Program-made: the position numbers and the translations under genes | Shown here: in pieces, positions 7,310 to 15,504 of the stretch | Layout: the number at the start of each line of letters is the position of its first letter | Numbering within the stretch: position 1 is the stretch's first letter | Assembly (NCBI GenBank): GCA_021778515.1 | Contig: JAJYCJ010000026.1 | Location: 1-34,414, forward strand | Source: Acidobacteriota bacterium | Lineage (GTDB): Bacteria > Acidobacteriota > UBA4820 > DSQY01 | Direction of reading: 5' to 3' | Length of the DNA: 34,414 bases | The notes under the pieces: model-generated | Told to the model about the DNA's origin: nothing | Databases searched by the model: none | Seen by the model: only the letters and a program-made list of their open reading frames with translations

Positions 7310-8641
7310 CTAGTCGTCCGGCGTCGAGGCGCTCCAGCGAGCCGTCTCGTCGTCTCTCGTCACGTTGAAGCGCAGGATCGTCTCCACGTCCCTCTTCCAC
7401 TGTTCCGGATCGCGGTGGAGAACCCGGCCTACGAAGGCGCTCCTGGCGGACCTCAGGGCCGCGATCCGCTCTACGGCGAAGCCGTACCTCCGATACTCGG
7501 GCCGGAGAAGGGCCTGCTCCGAGAGGTAGAGCGGCTCGCGCCGGAAGTTGACGGCGGCCAGGGCGTCGGCAAGGGCGTCCATGGCGCGCTCCGCCTCGGT
7601 CTCGATTTGGGGGAGGGAGAGGCCGCCTGCGTACCTCCGCCGGTCCATGAGCTTGAAAAAGTAGGTCGCCTTGCCGGCCACGTCGCCCGCCACGGCCTCG
7701 AGAGCGACCGCGTTTCCCGGTGCGGACGGATCGCTGCTGAAGAGGGGAGCCAGGATCCAGATGACCTCGCCGGTCACCTCCCCCATCAGACCGCGCTTGA
7801 AGCCGAGGCGCAGCCGGCCCGGCCGGGCCAGCTCCTTGAGGTGGGCGTAGCATCCGAAGTCGTCGCACGCGCTCACGCGGGCAGCCAGCTCCCGCCACAG
7901 GTCGGGGGAGACCGCCTCCACGTCCGCTTGCGATGCCGCCCTGCCGTCCGCCATGAGCCTCGCCGCGCGGCGGATCACCAGCGGGTCGGCGTGGGGGGCC
8001 ATGTCCTTCAGGAGGGCCTCGTCCCGCTGGACCAGGGCCGCCATGGCCCCCCCCAGGGCTCGCTGGAAGGCGGCCTGCCTCGGCCCCATCTTGGAGAAGG
8101 TCCAGCTCTCTCCCTCCGAGGTGCCGATCCGCAGGGCATACTCCTCTGGCCGGACTTCGAGGACGGTGGCGTATCGAAGCCTCACCGGCTCTCCGTTCGG
8201 AGGAAGGACCACGAGCCCGGTCTCGTAAAGCCTCAGCTCCGATGGCCCCAGCTCCTCCGATGCCCCGCCGGAGGAGGTGCGCGCCGCTTCGCCCCGGAAC
8301 CCGCCCTCCACCAGCTTCTCATCCATGAGCAGATCGCCCAGCAGGAGCTCTCCGCGCCGGGCCGCCAGCTCCCGCAGGCAGTCCTCGTAGCGGTATCCGA
8401 GCTGGGTCAGGACGAGCGGCCCCCCCGAGGGCAGGCGGATGGCGAGGGAGTAGTCTCCCCGGGACACGTCGAGGACGTCCCTCAGGCTGACGCGGATCGG
8501 GGTGCCCATGAGGGGGCTCAGGATGATCGCCTCCGAGTCCAGCCGCAGCTGTCCCTCGCCCGATTCCGAGGCCGGTTCGCCGAGGAGATAGTGGACCGAG
8601 GTTTCAAAAACGGGTTTGGATGGGGTCTCCTCGCGGGCCAT
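7310..8641 (-). CDS. Uncharacterised protein with internal tandem repeat (PH-like?)
   Basis: A 443-residue protein I do not recognise. It has two similar units, about residues 31-105 and 134-212. Each starts with a strand-rich part (QLRLDSEAIILSP and ELRLYETGLVVLP), continues with PIRVSLRDVLDV against PVRLRYATVLEV and YSLAIRL against YALRIGT, and ends in a helix rich in Ala and Leu. Seven strands plus a C-terminal helix would suit a PH/GRAM-like fold, but this is inference. The rest (213-443) is a mixed alpha/beta region without known motifs. There is no signal peptide. The start lies 3 bases after the stop of the amidotransferase-like gene, so the two are likely cotranscribed and coupled; two zinc-ribbon genes follow. 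Confidence 0.7.
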   Translation of the reverse strand: MAREETPSKPVFETSVHYLLGEPASESGEGQLRLDSEAIILSPLMGTPIRVSLRDVLDVSRGDYSLAIRLPSGGPLVLTQLGYRYEDCLRELAARRGELLLGDLLMDEKLVEGGFRGEAARTSSGGASEELGPSELRLYETGLVVLPPNGEPVRLRYATVLEVRPEEYALRIGTSEGESWTFSKMGPRQAAFQRALGGAMAALVQRDEALLKDMAPHADPLVIRRAARLMADGRAASQADVEAVSPDLWRELAARVSACDDFGCYAHLKELARPGRLRLGFKRGLMGEVTGEVIWILAPLFSSDPSAPGNAVALEAVAGDVAGKATYFFKLMDRRRYAGGLSLPQIETEAERAMDALADALAAVNFRREPLYLSEQALLRPEYRRYGFAVERIAALRSARSAFVGRVLHRDPEQWKRDVETILRFNVTRDDETARWSASTPDD

Positions 8642-8644
8642 GGG

Positions 8645-9424
8645 CTACTCCTCCGGTTCGAGGGCCATTTTTTCCCGGCCAACGGGCACCGCCCGCTCCC
8701 GGAGGGTCACCTCCCGTCGCACCCGCGCCGCCCAGCGCGAGAAGACGGCCCGCGCCATCCGGCCTAGGGCGCTCGCGTGCGCCTGGGTCTGGATGGCCAG
8801 GGATTGGCGGGAGAGTCCGGCGGCGGCCAGGTCGCCCGGGAACGCCGACGCCATGGCCTCCACGGCGGCGGGGGTCACCTCCATGTGGAAGAGCAGGCCG
8901 TGGGCGGCACCGTACCGGAAGGCCTGGCAGGCGGTGAGCTCGGAGCGGGCGAGGGGCACCGCTCCATGAGGACAGTCGAAACGATCACCGTGCCAGTGAA
9001 AGACCACGGGCTCGGCCGCCGCGCAGAAGAGCGGATCGGACCCGGCCGCGGGCAGGAGCTTCACGGGCAGCCAGCCCACTTCGGGCCGGATGCCCCGGCT
9101 TACTCTGGCCCCGAGCACCTGGGCGAGGAGCTGGCTGCCGAGGCACACCCCCAGCGCCGGAAGGCCGGCTCTCAGGCCGAGCTCGATCAGCCTTTTCTCC
9201 TCTCGCAGAAAGGGGAAGCGGCCCTCCTCATCCACGTTCATGGGGCCGCCCATGATCACCAGGCCGGCGGTGCCGCAGAGGGTCCCGGGGATGGGGTCCC
9301 CCGCATATCCGCGGACGCGGCGGAAGGGAATCCCGCGCCCCAGGAGGGCCGCGCCGATGAGCCCTGGCCCCTCCGAGGGGGCGTGCTCGAAGACCAGAAC
9401 GGCCGGGGTGCTCGAGGACTCCAT
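8645..9424 (-). CDS. Class I glutamine amidotransferase-like protein (GMP synthase GATase type)
   Basis: A 259-residue triad amidotransferase domain standing alone. The nucleophile elbow GVCLGSQLL puts the catalytic Cys at residue 94, VFHWHGDRF (142-149) matches the family's HWH block, and His180/Glu182 in FHMEVTP complete the triad, so the glutaminase site looks intact. Proteins of this type hydrolyse glutamine or gamma-glutamyl compounds; some act as gamma-glutamyl amine hydrolases or in polyamine breakdown, and the substrate here is unknown. The C-terminal 50 residues are helical and basic. An alternative GTG start lies one codon upstream (9427); neither has a strong ribosome binding site. 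It heads a four-gene unit. Confidence 0.85.
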   Translation of the reverse strand: MESSSTPAVLVFEHAPSEGPGLIGAALLGRGIPFRRVRGYAGDPIPGTLCGTAGLVIMGGPMNVDEEGRFPFLREEKRLIELGLRAGLPALGVCLGSQLLAQVLGARVSRGIRPEVGWLPVKLLPAAGSDPLFCAAAEPVVFHWHGDRFDCPHGAVPLARSELTACQAFRYGAAHGLLFHMEVTPAAVEAMASAFPGDLAAAGLSRQSLAIQTQAHASALGRMARAVFSRWAARVRREVTLRERAVPVGREKMALEPEE

Positions 9425-9486
9425 CACCCCGCCAGGATCTCACAAGTCAGGCTGGGCTTGAAGGCCCGCGGCCCAAGCCGGCCCTC

Positions 9487-9495
9487 TGTTATACT
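9487..9495 (+). promoter_or_regulatory. Extended -10 promoter for the CDF transporter gene
   Basis: The bases read TGTTATACT, a TGn extended -10 with a five-of-six TATAAT match, giving a start near 9502 and a leader of about 37 bases. No good -35 is seen. The same bases on the minus strand read GTATAAC, so the site could fire both ways and also serve the amidotransferase unit. I see no clear metal-regulator operator. Confidence 0.45.
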
Positions 9496-9538
9496 GAACT
9501 TTCGGCGGCTCTGACGACGGCGCCGGACGAGGACGGCC

Positions 9539-10462
9539 ATGCACGCGCACCGGCAGATTCAGGCGAGCGATCCCGCGCGGTCCCTGGACCGGCGGCTCTG
9601 GCTGAGCGCCGCCCTCAACGTTCTGATCACCGCCGCGGAGGCGGCGGCCGGTGTCCTTTCGGGAAGCCTGGCGCTGCTGGCCGACTCCCTCCACAACCTC
9701 AGCGACGTGGCGGCTCTGGTCATCGCCATCGTTTCCCGGCGCCTGGGGAGGCGGCCTCCCAGCCCCCGCCACACCTACGGCCTCAAGCGCCTGGAGGTGC
9801 TGGCCGCGCTGGGCAACGCCCTTGCCCTTTTTGCGATCACGGCCTTCATCGCCAGGGAAGCCCTGCTCCGCCTCCTGCACCCTCACCCCGTCAAGGCGGG
9901 CCTCATGCTCGCCGTGGCCTCCCTGGCGGTCCTGGCCAATCTGGGCGGAGTCTGGCTTCTCTGGGACCACGAGAAGAGCGACCTCAACGTGAAGAGCGCC
10001 TTCCTCCACCTCTTCCAGGACGCCCTGGCATCGCTCGCCGTGGTGGCCGCGGCCTTCTTCGCCCACACCCGCGTGGGACCCTACCTGGACCCCGTGGCCG
10101 CCCTGGTGGTCGGCTTCGCGGTCCTCTTGTCGGCCTTCTCCATCGTCACCGAGTCCCTGGGGATGCTCGTCGAGGCTACGCCCAAGGGGCTGGATGTGGA
10201 CGACATGGTGGCGGGGGTGAACGCGCGGTTTGCGCCCGTCCGGATGCACCACGTGCACGTCTGGGAGGTGGGACCCGGGCAGCGCGTCCTGACGGCCCAC
10301 ATGAGCGTGGAGGAGACAGGGCTGGCCGCCGTGGAGTCCCGCTTCAGCGAGGTCAGGACCTTCCTGCTGGAGCACTGGGGCATCGGCCACGCGACGCTGG
10401 AGCCCGAGCTCAACGGTTGCGTCTCGGAGCCGGCGTGCGGCGCCCCGCTGGACGCACCCTGA
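9539..10462 (+). CDS. Cation diffusion facilitator (Zn2+/Cd2+ exporter, CzcD/ZitB-like)
   Basis: A 307-residue inner-membrane transporter with six predicted membrane segments that exports divalent metal by proton antiport. The transport-site residues are present: His52 and Asp56 in ADSLHNLSD of TM2, and His157 and Asp161 in FLHLFQD of TM5, a His-Asp set typical of zinc and cadmium members. The cytoplasmic C-terminal domain follows TM6 and has the usual HHVHVWEVGPG motif that binds metal and dimerises. The N terminus MHAH is slightly His-containing. Length is normal for the family. It is transcribed away from the amidotransferase unit and is probably a single gene. Zinc is the likely main substrate, by family resemblance only. 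Confidence 0.92.
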   Translation: MHAHRQIQASDPARSLDRRLWLSAALNVLITAAEAAAGVLSGSLALLADSLHNLSDVAALVIAIVSRRLGRRPPSPRHTYGLKRLEVLAALGNALALFAITAFIAREALLRLLHPHPVKAGLMLAVASLAVLANLGGVWLLWDHEKSDLNVKSAFLHLFQDALASLAVVAAAFFAHTRVGPYLDPVAALVVGFAVLLSAFSIVTESLGMLVEATPKGLDVDDMVAGVNARFAPVRMHHVHVWEVGPGQRVLTAHMSVEETGLAAVESRFSEVRTFLLEHWGIGHATLEPELNGCVSEPACGAPLDAP

Positions 10463-10799
10463 AGCCGTGACGACCGGACGGAGCGGCCCCCGCGATCGGG
10501 GCGCCGCCGTCTTCATGGGAACCCCAATCCCGCGATGGAACGAGGGAAAGGACGTGGAAAGCAGGTGGGACAAGCCATTGAAGAAGAGGCCCTCTTCACC
10601 CATGAAGGGATTGGGCGCCCTCGAGGCAAAGGCGAGAGGGCACCAAGGGCGGGGTGAGGCTCCACGGGCTTGGCCCGTGGAGCGGGGAGGGAACGGCCCT
10701 CCTTGCCGAGTAGACAACTTGTTTTCCCTGGCGAACGACAGCTTTTCTTGAAGGCAACGCCCTTTCAATTGCGGAATTTGGGTAGGAAAGGAGCCCTCG
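10463..10799. other. Non-coding gap with dense inverted repeats (structured RNA candidate at 10486-10702)
   Basis: No convincing gene lies here. Stem-loops follow one another: 10486-10502 (5-bp stem), 10583-10597 (6 bp, 3-base loop), 10617-10641 (6 bp plus bulge), 10659-10683 (perfect 11-bp stem, 3-base loop) and 10686-10702 (6 bp). Two nine-base pairs also interleave: CTTCATGGG at 10511 with CCCATGAAG at 10599, and CCCAATCCC at 10523 with GGGATTGGG at 10607. The order A-B-A'-B' is that of a pseudoknot. GC-rich DNA makes some stems by chance. No run of T follows, and no known RNA class is recognised. The last 100 bases, AT-richer, probably hold the FKBP promoter, which I cannot place. Confidence 0.45.
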
Positions 10800-11261
10800 A
10801 TGAAACGTGCGATTCTGTTGATGCTCTTCACCGGCCTGGCCCTGGCGACCCTGGCGCAGGCATCCCAGAGCGGTCACCCCAAGACAGGCGAGAAGGAGGC
10901 GGCGGAGAAGGCACAGCCCCGGGAGGTCACCACCCCGTCCGGCCTCAAGTACATCGACCTGAAGGTCGGGTCGGGGCCCGTCCCGAAGCCCGGCCAGACG
11001 GTGCTGGTGCAGTACACCGGGTGGCTGACCGACGGTACCAAGTTCGACAGCTCCTACGACCGGGGCGAGCCGCTCAAGTTCGTTCTCGGCAGGGGGATGG
11101 TCATCAAGGGGTGGGACGAAGGGGTCTCCACCATGCACGTGGGGGGCAAGCGCAAACTCATCATCCCTCCGGACCTGGCCTACGGACAACGGGGATTCCC
11201 CGGCGCGATCCCGCCGAATTCGACGCTGATCTTCGAGGTGGAGCTCGTGGGGATCGAGTAA
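10800..11261 (+). CDS. Exported FKBP-type peptidyl-prolyl cis-trans isomerase
   Basis: A 153-residue protein with an N-terminal signal peptide ([22 protein letters not shown], likely cut near residue 20-22), a short charged linker, and one complete FKBP domain from about residue 44. Family motifs include [60 protein letters not shown] and [11 protein letters not shown]. The domain catalyses proline isomerisation and would help proteins fold in the periplasm. It lacks the inserted flap of SlyD and the N-terminal dimer domain of FkpA or Mip. GGAAAGGAG precedes the ATG. It is probably monocistronic, converging with rnc. Confidence 0.92.
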   Translation: MKRAILLMLFTGLALATLAQASQSGHPKTGEKEAAEKAQPREVTTPSGLKYIDLKVGSGPVPKPGQTVLVQYTGWLTDGTKFDSSYDRGEPLKFVLGRGMVIKGWDEGVSTMHVGGKRKLIIPPDLAYGQRGFPGAIPPNSTLIFEVELVGIE

Positions 11262-11291
11262 AGATCGCGAGAAGCTGCCGCCGGCGGCCGG

Positions 11292-11999
11292 CTACCCGCG
11301 GTCCAGGGCGGAGAGCGCCTCCCGCGCGGCGGCCTGTTCGGCGGCCTTGCGGGTGGGGCCCGACCCTCGGCCCGAGGCCTGGCCATCGATAAGAACGGTG
11401 CAGGTGAATCCCTCTCCGTCCGGAGAGGGCTCGCTTCGGTACACGGGAAGGGGAAGCCCCTCCGCCTGCCTCCTCTCCTGGAGGTTCGTCTTGGCGTCCT
11501 CCAGGAGGACGGCCAGCCCCTGGCGCCGGATGGCGGGGGCCCAGAGCTGCCGGACGAGGGTGGTGGCGGGCTTCAACCCGGCGTCCAGATAGACGGCGCC
11601 GAGCAGGGCCTCCAGAGCGCTGGCCAGGATGCGGTCCTTCTCGGCGCCTCCGTCCCTGGCTTCGCCGGCCCCCAGGCAGATGCAGGCCTGGAGCCCGAGT
11701 TCGCGGGCCACGCCCGCCAGCACGGGCTGGCTGGCCCAGTAGGCCCGGAGCCGCGAGAGAACCCCCTCCTCCTCCTGGGGGTAACGGTCGAAGAGGAACT
11801 CCGCGAGGGCAAAGCCCAGGAGCGCGTCGCCCAGGAACTCCAGCCGCTCATAGGAGCGGATCCGTGGCTGGCCCTCCTCGGCGGCCGCGGAGGGGTGGGT
11901 CAGGGCCTGCCGCAGCAGGGAGGCATCCCTGAAGAAGCGGCCCAGATTGGCCTGCAGGGCGTCCATCCCCCTGCTTTCGCGGCGTCCGCCTGCTGCCAT
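11292..11999 (-). CDS. rnc: Ribonuclease III
   Basis: A 235-residue double-strand-specific endoribonuclease that processes rRNA precursors and structured mRNAs. The RNase III signature ERLEFLGDALL is at residues 51-61, with catalytic Asp58, and the second metal-binding Glu is at 130 in SALEALLGAVYLDAG. A double-stranded RNA binding domain occupies about residues 165-233 (DAKTNLQERRQAEGLP...GPTRKAAEQAAAREAL). The ATG at 11999 follows an AGGGGGG site at good spacing; an internal Met at residue 12 is another possible start. It lies 206 bases downstream of the ExeA-like ATPase gene, a gap with two GC-rich hairpins that may terminate or process that transcript. Its usual neighbours (era, acpP) are absent. 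Confidence 0.95.
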   Translation of the reverse strand: MAAGGRRESRGMDALQANLGRFFRDASLLRQALTHPSAAAEEGQPRIRSYERLEFLGDALLGFALAEFLFDRYPQEEEGVLSRLRAYWASQPVLAGVARELGLQACICLGAGEARDGGAEKDRILASALEALLGAVYLDAGLKPATTLVRQLWAPAIRRQGLAVLLEDAKTNLQERRQAEGLPLPVYRSEPSPDGEGFTCTVLIDGQASGRGSGPTRKAAEQAAAREALSALDRG

Positions 12000-12205
12000 G
12001 GGAGTACCCCCCTAGTGGTGTTTCCCCGTCTCGCGCCTGCAATGGTCTCTTCCCGCAACACAGCCCTTTCCAAGGGGCTCGGCCCCTGGGGCGCCCGCCT
12101 GCGGCGGGCTGTCACCCCGAAAGAGCGGGGAGGCCTCCTCTCCGCATCCCTCCGTGCGCCGTCTGTCACCCGCTTCCAGTGCAGACCAACCTCTGGGACG
12201 GCACA

Positions 12206-13000
12206 CTAGGGGTGCATCTCCGAGGCGGCCTCTTCGACCGTCCTCTCGGTGACGGGGCGCTCCTCCTTTCCGAAGGCGGTGAGGAGCGCGTTGGTGCAGA
12301 GGTTGTTGATGAGCCTCGGGATGCCATGGGTGTGCCTGTATATGACGCGCATGGCCGCGGGGCTGAACACGTCGGAGCTGCCACCGGCCACTTCCAGCCG
12401 GTAGACGGCGTACCGCTCCGTCTCCTGGGGGGAGAGGGGCGCCAGGTGGTACCACATGCCGACGCGCTGACGCAGGGCGGCATAGGCCGGATGCTTGAGC
12501 CGCTGGCGGAGCTCGGGCTGGCCGATGAGCAGGATGGCGATGAGGTTGACCGTGTCCAACTGGAAGTTGGAGAGCAGGCGCAGCTCGTCGAAGGTGGGTT
12601 TGCCGGGGATGAGCTGGGCCTCATCCACGATGAGGACCACGCCGCTTCCCTCCTGATGCAGTTCCAACAGGCGGTCGGAGATGGCGTCCAGCAGGTCGGC
12701 CCGATAGTATCTCGGCTCCAGCTCCAGGCGAAGCGCCAGCTCCCGCAGAAACTGGTTGGGGGTCAGGCGGGGATTCACCATGAGGACCATCCGGTCCCTG
12801 CCGTTCTGGTCCATGAGCGCGCGTGAGAGGGTGGTCTTCCCGCAGCCGATCTCGCCGGTCAGCACCGCGATCTCCCGCTCCTCGACGGCGTACTGAAGAC
12901 GCGCGAGGGCCTCGTCGTACTGTGGGGCGAGGTAGAGGAAGCGCGGGTCGGGCGTCTTGCCGAACGGTCGCTCCTTCAGGCCGAAAAAGGACTTGTACAC
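12206..13000 (-). CDS. ExeA/GspA-like AAA ATPase
   Basis: A 264-residue AAA ATPase of the ExeA family, whose members help place secretin or pilus assemblies in the envelope or act in transposition as TniB-like partners. The start VYKSFFGLKERPF is the classic ExeA N terminus, so the GTG at 13000, preceded by GGGAGGGCGG, is chosen over the longer frame. Walker A is GEIGCGKTT (49-57), Walker B VVLIVDEAQ (121-129), with sensor-like GIPRLINNLC near the end. It ends after the AAA module, without the periplasmic peptidoglycan-binding half of long ExeA proteins. It begins 13 bases after the cheA stop, so it is cotranscribed with the chemotaxis genes; a link to surface appendages or secretion is inferred. 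Confidence 0.85.
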   Translation of the reverse strand: MYKSFFGLKERPFGKTPDPRFLYLAPQYDEALARLQYAVEEREIAVLTGEIGCGKTTLSRALMDQNGRDRMVLMVNPRLTPNQFLRELALRLELEPRYYRADLLDAISDRLLELHQEGSGVVLIVDEAQLIPGKPTFDELRLLSNFQLDTVNLIAILLIGQPELRQRLKHPAYAALRQRVGMWYHLAPLSPQETERYAVYRLEVAGGSSDVFSPAAMRVIYRHTHGIPRLINNLCTNALLTAFGKEERPVTERTVEEAASEMHP

Positions 13001-13013
13001 CCGCCCTCCCGCT

Positions 13014-15044
13014 TCAGACGCGCACCGACTCGACGGTCGAGAGGAGGCTGGCGGTGTCAATCACCAGGATCACCTGGTTCTCACCCATCTCCGTGGCCCC
13101 GGCGACGCCGGGAACCGCCCCCAGGCTCTGGCCGATGGGGTGCACGACGGTCTCCTGCTCCCCCGCCAGCTCATCCACCACGATTCCCGCCGCTTTCTCG
13201 CCCCGCCGGGCCACCACGACGTAGATCCTGTCGCCCTTCCTCTCTTCCGCGCGGGTCAGGCGGAAGCGGTCCTCGAGCCGGAGGAGCGGTAGCGTGACGC
13301 CGCGAAGGTTGTAGACCTCCTTCTGGTCCACCCTCTGGACCTCCGCCTCGCTGGTGCGGAAGGTCTCCAGCACGGAGGAGATGGGGATGGCGAAGGACTG
13401 GTCGCAGCAGCGCACGATGAGGCTCTGGATGATGGCCAGCGTGATGGGGAGCGTGATCTGGAAGGTCGTGCCCTTCCCGGGCTCCGACCAGAGGGCGATG
13501 CTGCCCTTGAGGGTCTGGATGTCGGCCTTCACGGCGTCCAGGCCGACGCCGCGGCCCGAAACCTCCGTGACCGTTTCGGCGGAGGAGAATCCCGGCAGGA
13601 AGATGAGCTCCATGCACTCCTCGGCGCTGAGGGCCTGCTTGGCGTCCGCGAGCCCCTTCTTCAGGGCGGCCTGCCGGATCTTCTCGACCTGAAGGCCGCG
13701 GCCGTCGTCCGTGACCTCGGTGATGATGGAGTTGCCTTTCTGGTAGGCGCTGATGGCCAGCAGCCCTTCCGCCGACTTGCCCGCGCGCAGGCGCTCCTCC
13801 GGCGGCTCCAGGCCGTGGTCGATGGAGTTCCGGATCAGGTGGATGAGCGGCGTGACCAGGGCATCCATCATCATCTTGTCCAGCTCCGTCTCGCCGCCGT
13901 AGAGCTGAACCGAGACCTCCTTGCCCGCCTGGCGGGCCAGCCTGCGCGCCGTGCGGTTGAGCCGAGTGAAGATCTGGCCGATGGGCACGAGCCGGATGTC
14001 GATGATGGCGCGCTGGAGCTCGCCCAGCTTCTTGTCCATGCTGCGGACCTGCTTGAGCAGCTCCTGGGACAACTCCTGCTGTCCCCCCGAGGCCCGGAGG
14101 TTGGTGGCCAGGAGTTCCAGCGAGTTCTTGACGAGGTTGAGCTCCCCCACGATGCCCATGACGGTGTCCAGCTTCTCGATGTCCACCTTCACCGTGTTGG
14201 AGATGCCCCGCATATCCTCCGAATCGGCCTCGTGCGGTTCGGGGACCCCCTGATCGCCCGGCTCCTCCGCAGGGGCCTGCTCGGGCGCGGAGGCCGCCGC
14301 CGGCATGAGGTCGGCTACCATTCCGTGGACGTCGGCCACGAGGGAGGTCACCTGGGCCTGGCTCAGGCGGGTGCCGAAAAGCAGCCGGAAGTGGATGCCG
14401 GGCGGGAGGTTCGGATCGGCCACCGGGAGGGTGGAGATGACCTCGCCTGATTCGGAGAGGTGCTCCGAGAGGGCCCTCAGGCGAGTGTCGAAGTCGGAGA
14501 AGTCGAAGCCCACTTGCACCGAGAAGAGGTGGTTCTCCTCCTCGATGTTCTCCTTGAGGCGGTGCTCCTCGTATTCGGTCAGGGATTTCAGCGTCGCCTC
14601 GTCCAGCGCGATCCCTCCGGGAGCCGCCGGCGAGGCCACCGGCTTCCCGTCCACCTCGCCCTCGATGCGGGCCAGGAGGAGTTCGATCGGGGCCTTCTCC
14701 CTCCCCGAAGGGGCCTCGGAGACGAGGGTCTTGAGAACCACCCTGCTGTCGTTCAGCAGCCCGAAGAGGCGGGGGCTCGCCTTGATCTTGCCCATCCGGA
14801 TCTTGTCCAGCAGGCTCTCCAGGTCGTGGCTGAGGGTGGTGATGCGCTCCAGGTTGAACATGGAGGCCAGGCCCTTCAGGGAGTGCATCTCGCGGAACAC
14901 CTTGTTCAGGAGGTCCGGCCTGACCTTGCCGGCGGACTCGTGCTGCTCCTGGGCCTTCTCCAGGTCCTCCGCCAGGCTCTCGAGGATCTCCTCGGCTTCC
15001 ACCACGAAATCCTGAAGCGCCTTGGCCTGGCTCTTGTCTACCAT
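13014..15044 (-). CDS. cheA: CheA-type chemotaxis histidine kinase
   Basis: A 676-residue CheA. The Hpt (P1) domain has the phospho-accepting His54 in REMHSLKGLASMF. A variable region at about 165-260 stands where the response-regulator-binding domain lies in other CheAs. The P3 dimerisation helices start near 275, with VGELNLVKNSLELL. The ATPase domain has the N box LIRNSIDHGLEPPEER, and the G boxes DDGRGL and GRGVGLDAV. The C-terminal CheW-like domain (about 540-676) couples it to receptors. It phosphorylates itself and passes phosphate to a CheY such as the one encoded 46 bases upstream. No CheW, CheR, CheB or receptor gene is nearby, so this may be a non-motility (for example pilus-linked) chemosensory kinase. 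Confidence 0.95.
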   Translation of the reverse strand: MVDKSQAKALQDFVVEAEEILESLAEDLEKAQEQHESAGKVRPDLLNKVFREMHSLKGLASMFNLERITTLSHDLESLLDKIRMGKIKASPRLFGLLNDSRVVLKTLVSEAPSGREKAPIELLLARIEGEVDGKPVASPAAPGGIALDEATLKSLTEYEEHRLKENIEEENHLFSVQVGFDFSDFDTRLRALSEHLSESGEVISTLPVADPNLPPGIHFRLLFGTRLSQAQVTSLVADVHGMVADLMPAAASAPEQAPAEEPGDQGVPEPHEADSEDMRGISNTVKVDIEKLDTVMGIVGELNLVKNSLELLATNLRASGGQQELSQELLKQVRSMDKKLGELQRAIIDIRLVPIGQIFTRLNRTARRLARQAGKEVSVQLYGGETELDKMMMDALVTPLIHLIRNSIDHGLEPPEERLRAGKSAEGLLAISAYQKGNSIITEVTDDGRGLQVEKIRQAALKKGLADAKQALSAEECMELIFLPGFSSAETVTEVSGRGVGLDAVKADIQTLKGSIALWSEPGKGTTFQITLPITLAIIQSLIVRCCDQSFAIPISSVLETFRTSEAEVQRVDQKEVYNLRGVTLPLLRLEDRFRLTRAEERKGDRIYVVVARRGEKAAGIVVDELAGEQETVVHPIGQSLGAVPGVAGATEMGENQVILVIDTASLLSTVESVRV

Positions 15045-15090
15045 GGGTCAGGGCTCCCGGCCTGGGAGGCCGTCCGCTCGTCTGCCCGCG

Positions 15091-15459
15091 TCATGGGAGA
15101 TGCTGTTGGACGAGGTCGACGAGTTCGCCTTCCGTGAAGGGTTTGGTGAGATATCCGTTGGCGCCGATGGCCAGCCCCCGCCTGCGGTCCTCGTCCCCGG
15201 CCTCCGTCGAGATGATCAGGATGGGCACCTGGCTGTACACGGGGTGCTGCCGCAGGAAGGTGATGAGTTCGAGCCCGTTGATGTCGGGCATGTTGATGTC
15301 CGTGAGGATGAGCTGGAACTCGTTGTCGGGGATGAGCTTCAGGGCGGAGAAGCCGTTCTCGGCCTCGTACACGTCCAGATTGAGATGCTGATCCAGAGCC
15401 GTGGCGATCAGGCTCCGCATGGCGCTGTTGTCTTCCACCACCAGAACCTTGGTCTTCAT
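15091..15459 (-). CDS. CheY-like single-domain response regulator
   Basis: A 122-residue receiver domain with no output domain. The acidic pocket is Glu9/Asp10, the phospho-acceptor is Asp54 in ILTDINMPD, and the conserved Thr85 and Lys106 (YLTKPF) are present. It is the likely phosphate acceptor of the CheA encoded next. The ATG at 15459 is chosen because GGGGAGG sits just before it and because the longer frame to 15504 would run through the promoter. Its target, whether flagellar switch, pilus motor or other, is not shown. Confidence 0.92.
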   Translation of the reverse strand: MKTKVLVVEDNSAMRSLIATALDQHLNLDVYEAENGFSALKLIPDNEFQLILTDINMPDINGLELITFLRQHPVYSQVPILIISTEAGDEDRRRGLAIGANGYLTKPFTEGELVDLVQQHLP

Positions 15460-15474
15460 GGCCTCCCCGGAGGC

Positions 15475-15504
15475 ATTATGGGAGCCCATCCCGAAGGCTG
15501 TCAA
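15475..15504 (-). promoter_or_regulatory. Sigma-70-type promoter of the cheY-cheA-ATPase unit
   Basis: On the minus strand a perfect -35 TTGACA (15504-15499), an 18-base spacer and a -10 CATAAT (15480-15475, five of six) precede cheY. Transcription would start near 15468, leaving only about nine leader bases that are mostly the GGGGAGG ribosome binding site. The very short leader is unusual. Confidence 0.75.

Noticed and set aside
10467-10751. A 94-codon plus-strand frame in the gap before the FKBP gene
   Set aside because: It has no good ribosome binding site or family, and it covers the interleaved stem-loops, which explain the sequence better.
9440-10831. A 463-codon minus-strand frame across the CDF gene and the gap
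   Set aside because: It is an antisense shadow of the transporter that runs on into the gap; no ribosome binding site or family match.
12000-12205. The 206-base gap between the ExeA-like gene and rnc as a small RNA gene
   Set aside because: It has two GC-rich hairpins on the minus strand but no promoter or T tract; terminator or processing signals are enough to explain them.
15460-15504. An upstream start for the CheY-like gene
   Set aside because: The -35 and -10 boxes occupy these bases, and the GGGGAGG site fits the ATG at 15459.
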